This document shows, piece by piece, positions 5,466 through 6,582 of a stretch of DNA of 6,582 bases (positions are counted from its first letter, which is position 1; the number at the start of each line of letters is the position of its first letter). Location of the stretch: assembly GCA_023459915.1 (NCBI GenBank), contig JAEWSN010000085.1:1-6582 (forward strand), in the 5' to 3' direction. The translations under genes and the position numbers were made by a program. This stretch comes from Bacillota bacterium. GTDB lineage: Bacteria > Bacillota > Clostridia > DSM-8532. Under the pieces are notes generated by a model, which saw nothing but the letters and a program-made list of their open reading frames with translations, had not been told where the DNA came from and made no database searches.

Positions 5466-6582
5466 ATGAGAACAAGCACACAGATGAATTTTGGCTGGCG
5501 GTATCATCCCGTTTTTTCCGAGGCGCAGCTGTCACCGGCTTTCAATGACAGCCAGTTTCAATGCGTCGATCTCCCACATGTCAACCGGGAGCTTCCCTTT
5601 TCGCATTTCGATGAATCGGCATCCCAGTTCATTTCCTGTTACCGCAAGCGTTTCAGAATACCGGCTTCCCAACAGGGCCAGCGGTTCATGCTGCATTTCG
5701 AGGGTGTGATGACCGCCGCAGAGGTATTCCTCAATGGCAGAGCGGTTGGCAGCCACAAGGGCGGGTACACGCCCTTTCAGCTGGACATCACCGACGCGCT
5801 CCGCTTTGGGCCGGACAATGTGCTGGTGGTGAAGGTGGACTCCCGGGAACGTGAGGACATTCCGCCGTTCGGACATGTTGTGGACTATCTCCCATACGGC
5901 GGCATCTATCGGGAGGTCTGGCTGGAAAGCCTGCCTCCGGTCTTCGTGGGCGGCATGAAAATCTCCCCGCACCGCGTGTTCGAGGGGGAATGGATGACAG
6001 AGGTCACCCTGTTCTGGGAGAACCATACCGGCGCAGCCGTGCCGGTTCATCTCACCGCCCACCTGTCACAGCCCGATGTGCCGGCCACGGCAGCACAGTC
6101 GGATGAAGCGGCGCATGCAAACGAGGCCGCGCAATCGGGCGAATCATCACAATGCGTCATCGAGAAACCGCATCTTGTGCCGGCGGAGCGGACCAGCATC
6201 TCCACCCACGCCTTTGTGACCCGGGGTGTCCGGTGCTGGGACATCGACACCCCCGTTCAATATCAATTGTCCGTGGCGGTCTCCCGCCAGAACGAACCCG
6301 CCGACCGCGTCCGTGACACCTTCGGCTTTCGCGAGGCGGTGTTTCGCGCAGACGGGTTTTATCTCAACGGCAAGCGCGTCAAGCTGCGCGGACTGAACCG
6401 CCACCAGTCCTTTCCCCATGTGGGCTACGCCATGCCAAAGACCGTGCAGCAGCGCGACGCGGACATCCTCAAGCATGAGCTTGGCGTGAACCTGGTCCGC
6501 TCGTCCCACTATCCGCCCTCCCGCCATTTTCTTGACCGCTGTGACGCGCTCGGGCTGTTGGTGTTCGAGGAAATTCCCGGAT
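5466..6582 (+). CDS. Glycoside hydrolase family 2 protein (beta-galactosidase/glucuronidase-like), 3' end outside window
   Basis: The frame is open from ATG 5466 to the window end, giving 372 residues of a protein usually 600-1000 long. GGAGG (5456-5460) stands five bases before the start. Residues about 8-155 form the sugar-binding jelly-roll domain, with FEGVMTAAEVFLNGRAVG (78-95) and the hallmark YLPYGGIYREVWLE (141-154). Residues about 158-283 are the immunoglobulin-like domain. The TIM barrel starts near 285 with FGFRE, followed by FYLNGKRVKLRGLNRHQS (298-315). The family 2 signature runs from Asn342 to Phe367: N-L-V-R-S-S-H-Y-P, then F-L, D-R-C-D, and G-L-L-V-F. The catalytic acid/base and nucleophile glutamates would lie beyond 6582, so activity and substrate cannot be read; beta-galactosidase is the commonest guess, with glucuronidase also possible. 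There is no signal peptide, so a cytosolic enzyme acting on imported sugars is likely. Residues 201-230 are a low-complexity insertion rich in Ala, Ser, Gln and Glu. Confidence 0.93.
   Translation, partial: MRTSTQMNFGWRYHPVFSEAQLSPAFNDSQFQCVDLPHVNRELPFSHFDESASQFISCYRKRFRIPASQQGQRFMLHFEGVMTAAEVFLNGRAVGSHKGGYTPFQLDITDALRFGPDNVLVVKVDSREREDIPPFGHVVDYLPYGGIYREVWLESLPPVFVGGMKISPHRVFEGEWMTEVTLFWENHTGAAVPVHLTAHLSQPDVPATAAQSDEAAHANEAAQSGESSQCVIEKPHLVPAERTSISTHAFVTRGVRCWDIDTPVQYQLSVAVSRQNEPADRVRDTFGFREAVFRADGFYLNGKRVKLRGLNRHQSFPHVGYAMPKTVQQRDADILKHELGVNLVRSSHYPPSRHFLDRCDALGLLVFEEIPG

Overview
The window is GC-rich (roughly 60% by eye), densely coding bacterial DNA with strong purine-rich ribosome binding sites (AAAGGAG, AAGGAG, GGAGG) and sigma-70/sigma-A-like promoter boxes. 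Together with the gene families present, this suggests a GC-rich Bacillota (Clostridia- or Paenibacillus-like) chromosome. The taxonomic guess is an inference and is weak. There is no rRNA, tRNA, CRISPR array, transposase or phage gene.

Layout from left to right. (1) Bases 9-527 (+) encode a small protein of unknown function with a winged-helix-like C-terminus; its true start may lie left of the window. (2) One base after its stop begins a complete UvrA-family protein of 958 residues (529-3405, +). Both ATPase cassettes are intact, but the UvrB-binding region and the first zinc finger diverge from the housekeeping form. The two genes clearly form one operon. (3) After a 149-base AT-richer gap with a good promoter comes a small FMN-binding split-barrel (PNPOx-like) gene (3555-3950, +), closed by a strong intrinsic terminator (3968-3994). 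(4) Convergent to it, on the minus strand (4014-5279), is a winged-helix protein of the HTH_42/YcaQ (AlkX, AlkZ) family carrying the QxD motif of interstrand-crosslink DNA glycosylases. (5) Its leader holds three head-to-tail copies of a 34-base repeat, lying between the predicted promoter and the ribosome binding site. (6) Divergently transcribed is a glycoside hydrolase family 2 gene (5466 to window end, +). It is cut by the window before its catalytic glutamates and has no stop codon inside the window.

The first four genes may share a theme. A UvrA paralogue with a small winged-helix partner, a flavin split-barrel protein and a QxD glycosylase would suit handling of bulky or alkylated DNA or of a toxic small molecule. 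This functional link is an inference from proximity only; the genes are in at least three transcription units. The glycoside hydrolase looks like the start of an unrelated carbohydrate-use locus.

The points most worth a second look are the divergent UvrA with its coupled winged-helix partner, the repeat-bearing leader of the glycosylase-like gene, and the overlapping divergent promoters at 5405-5436.
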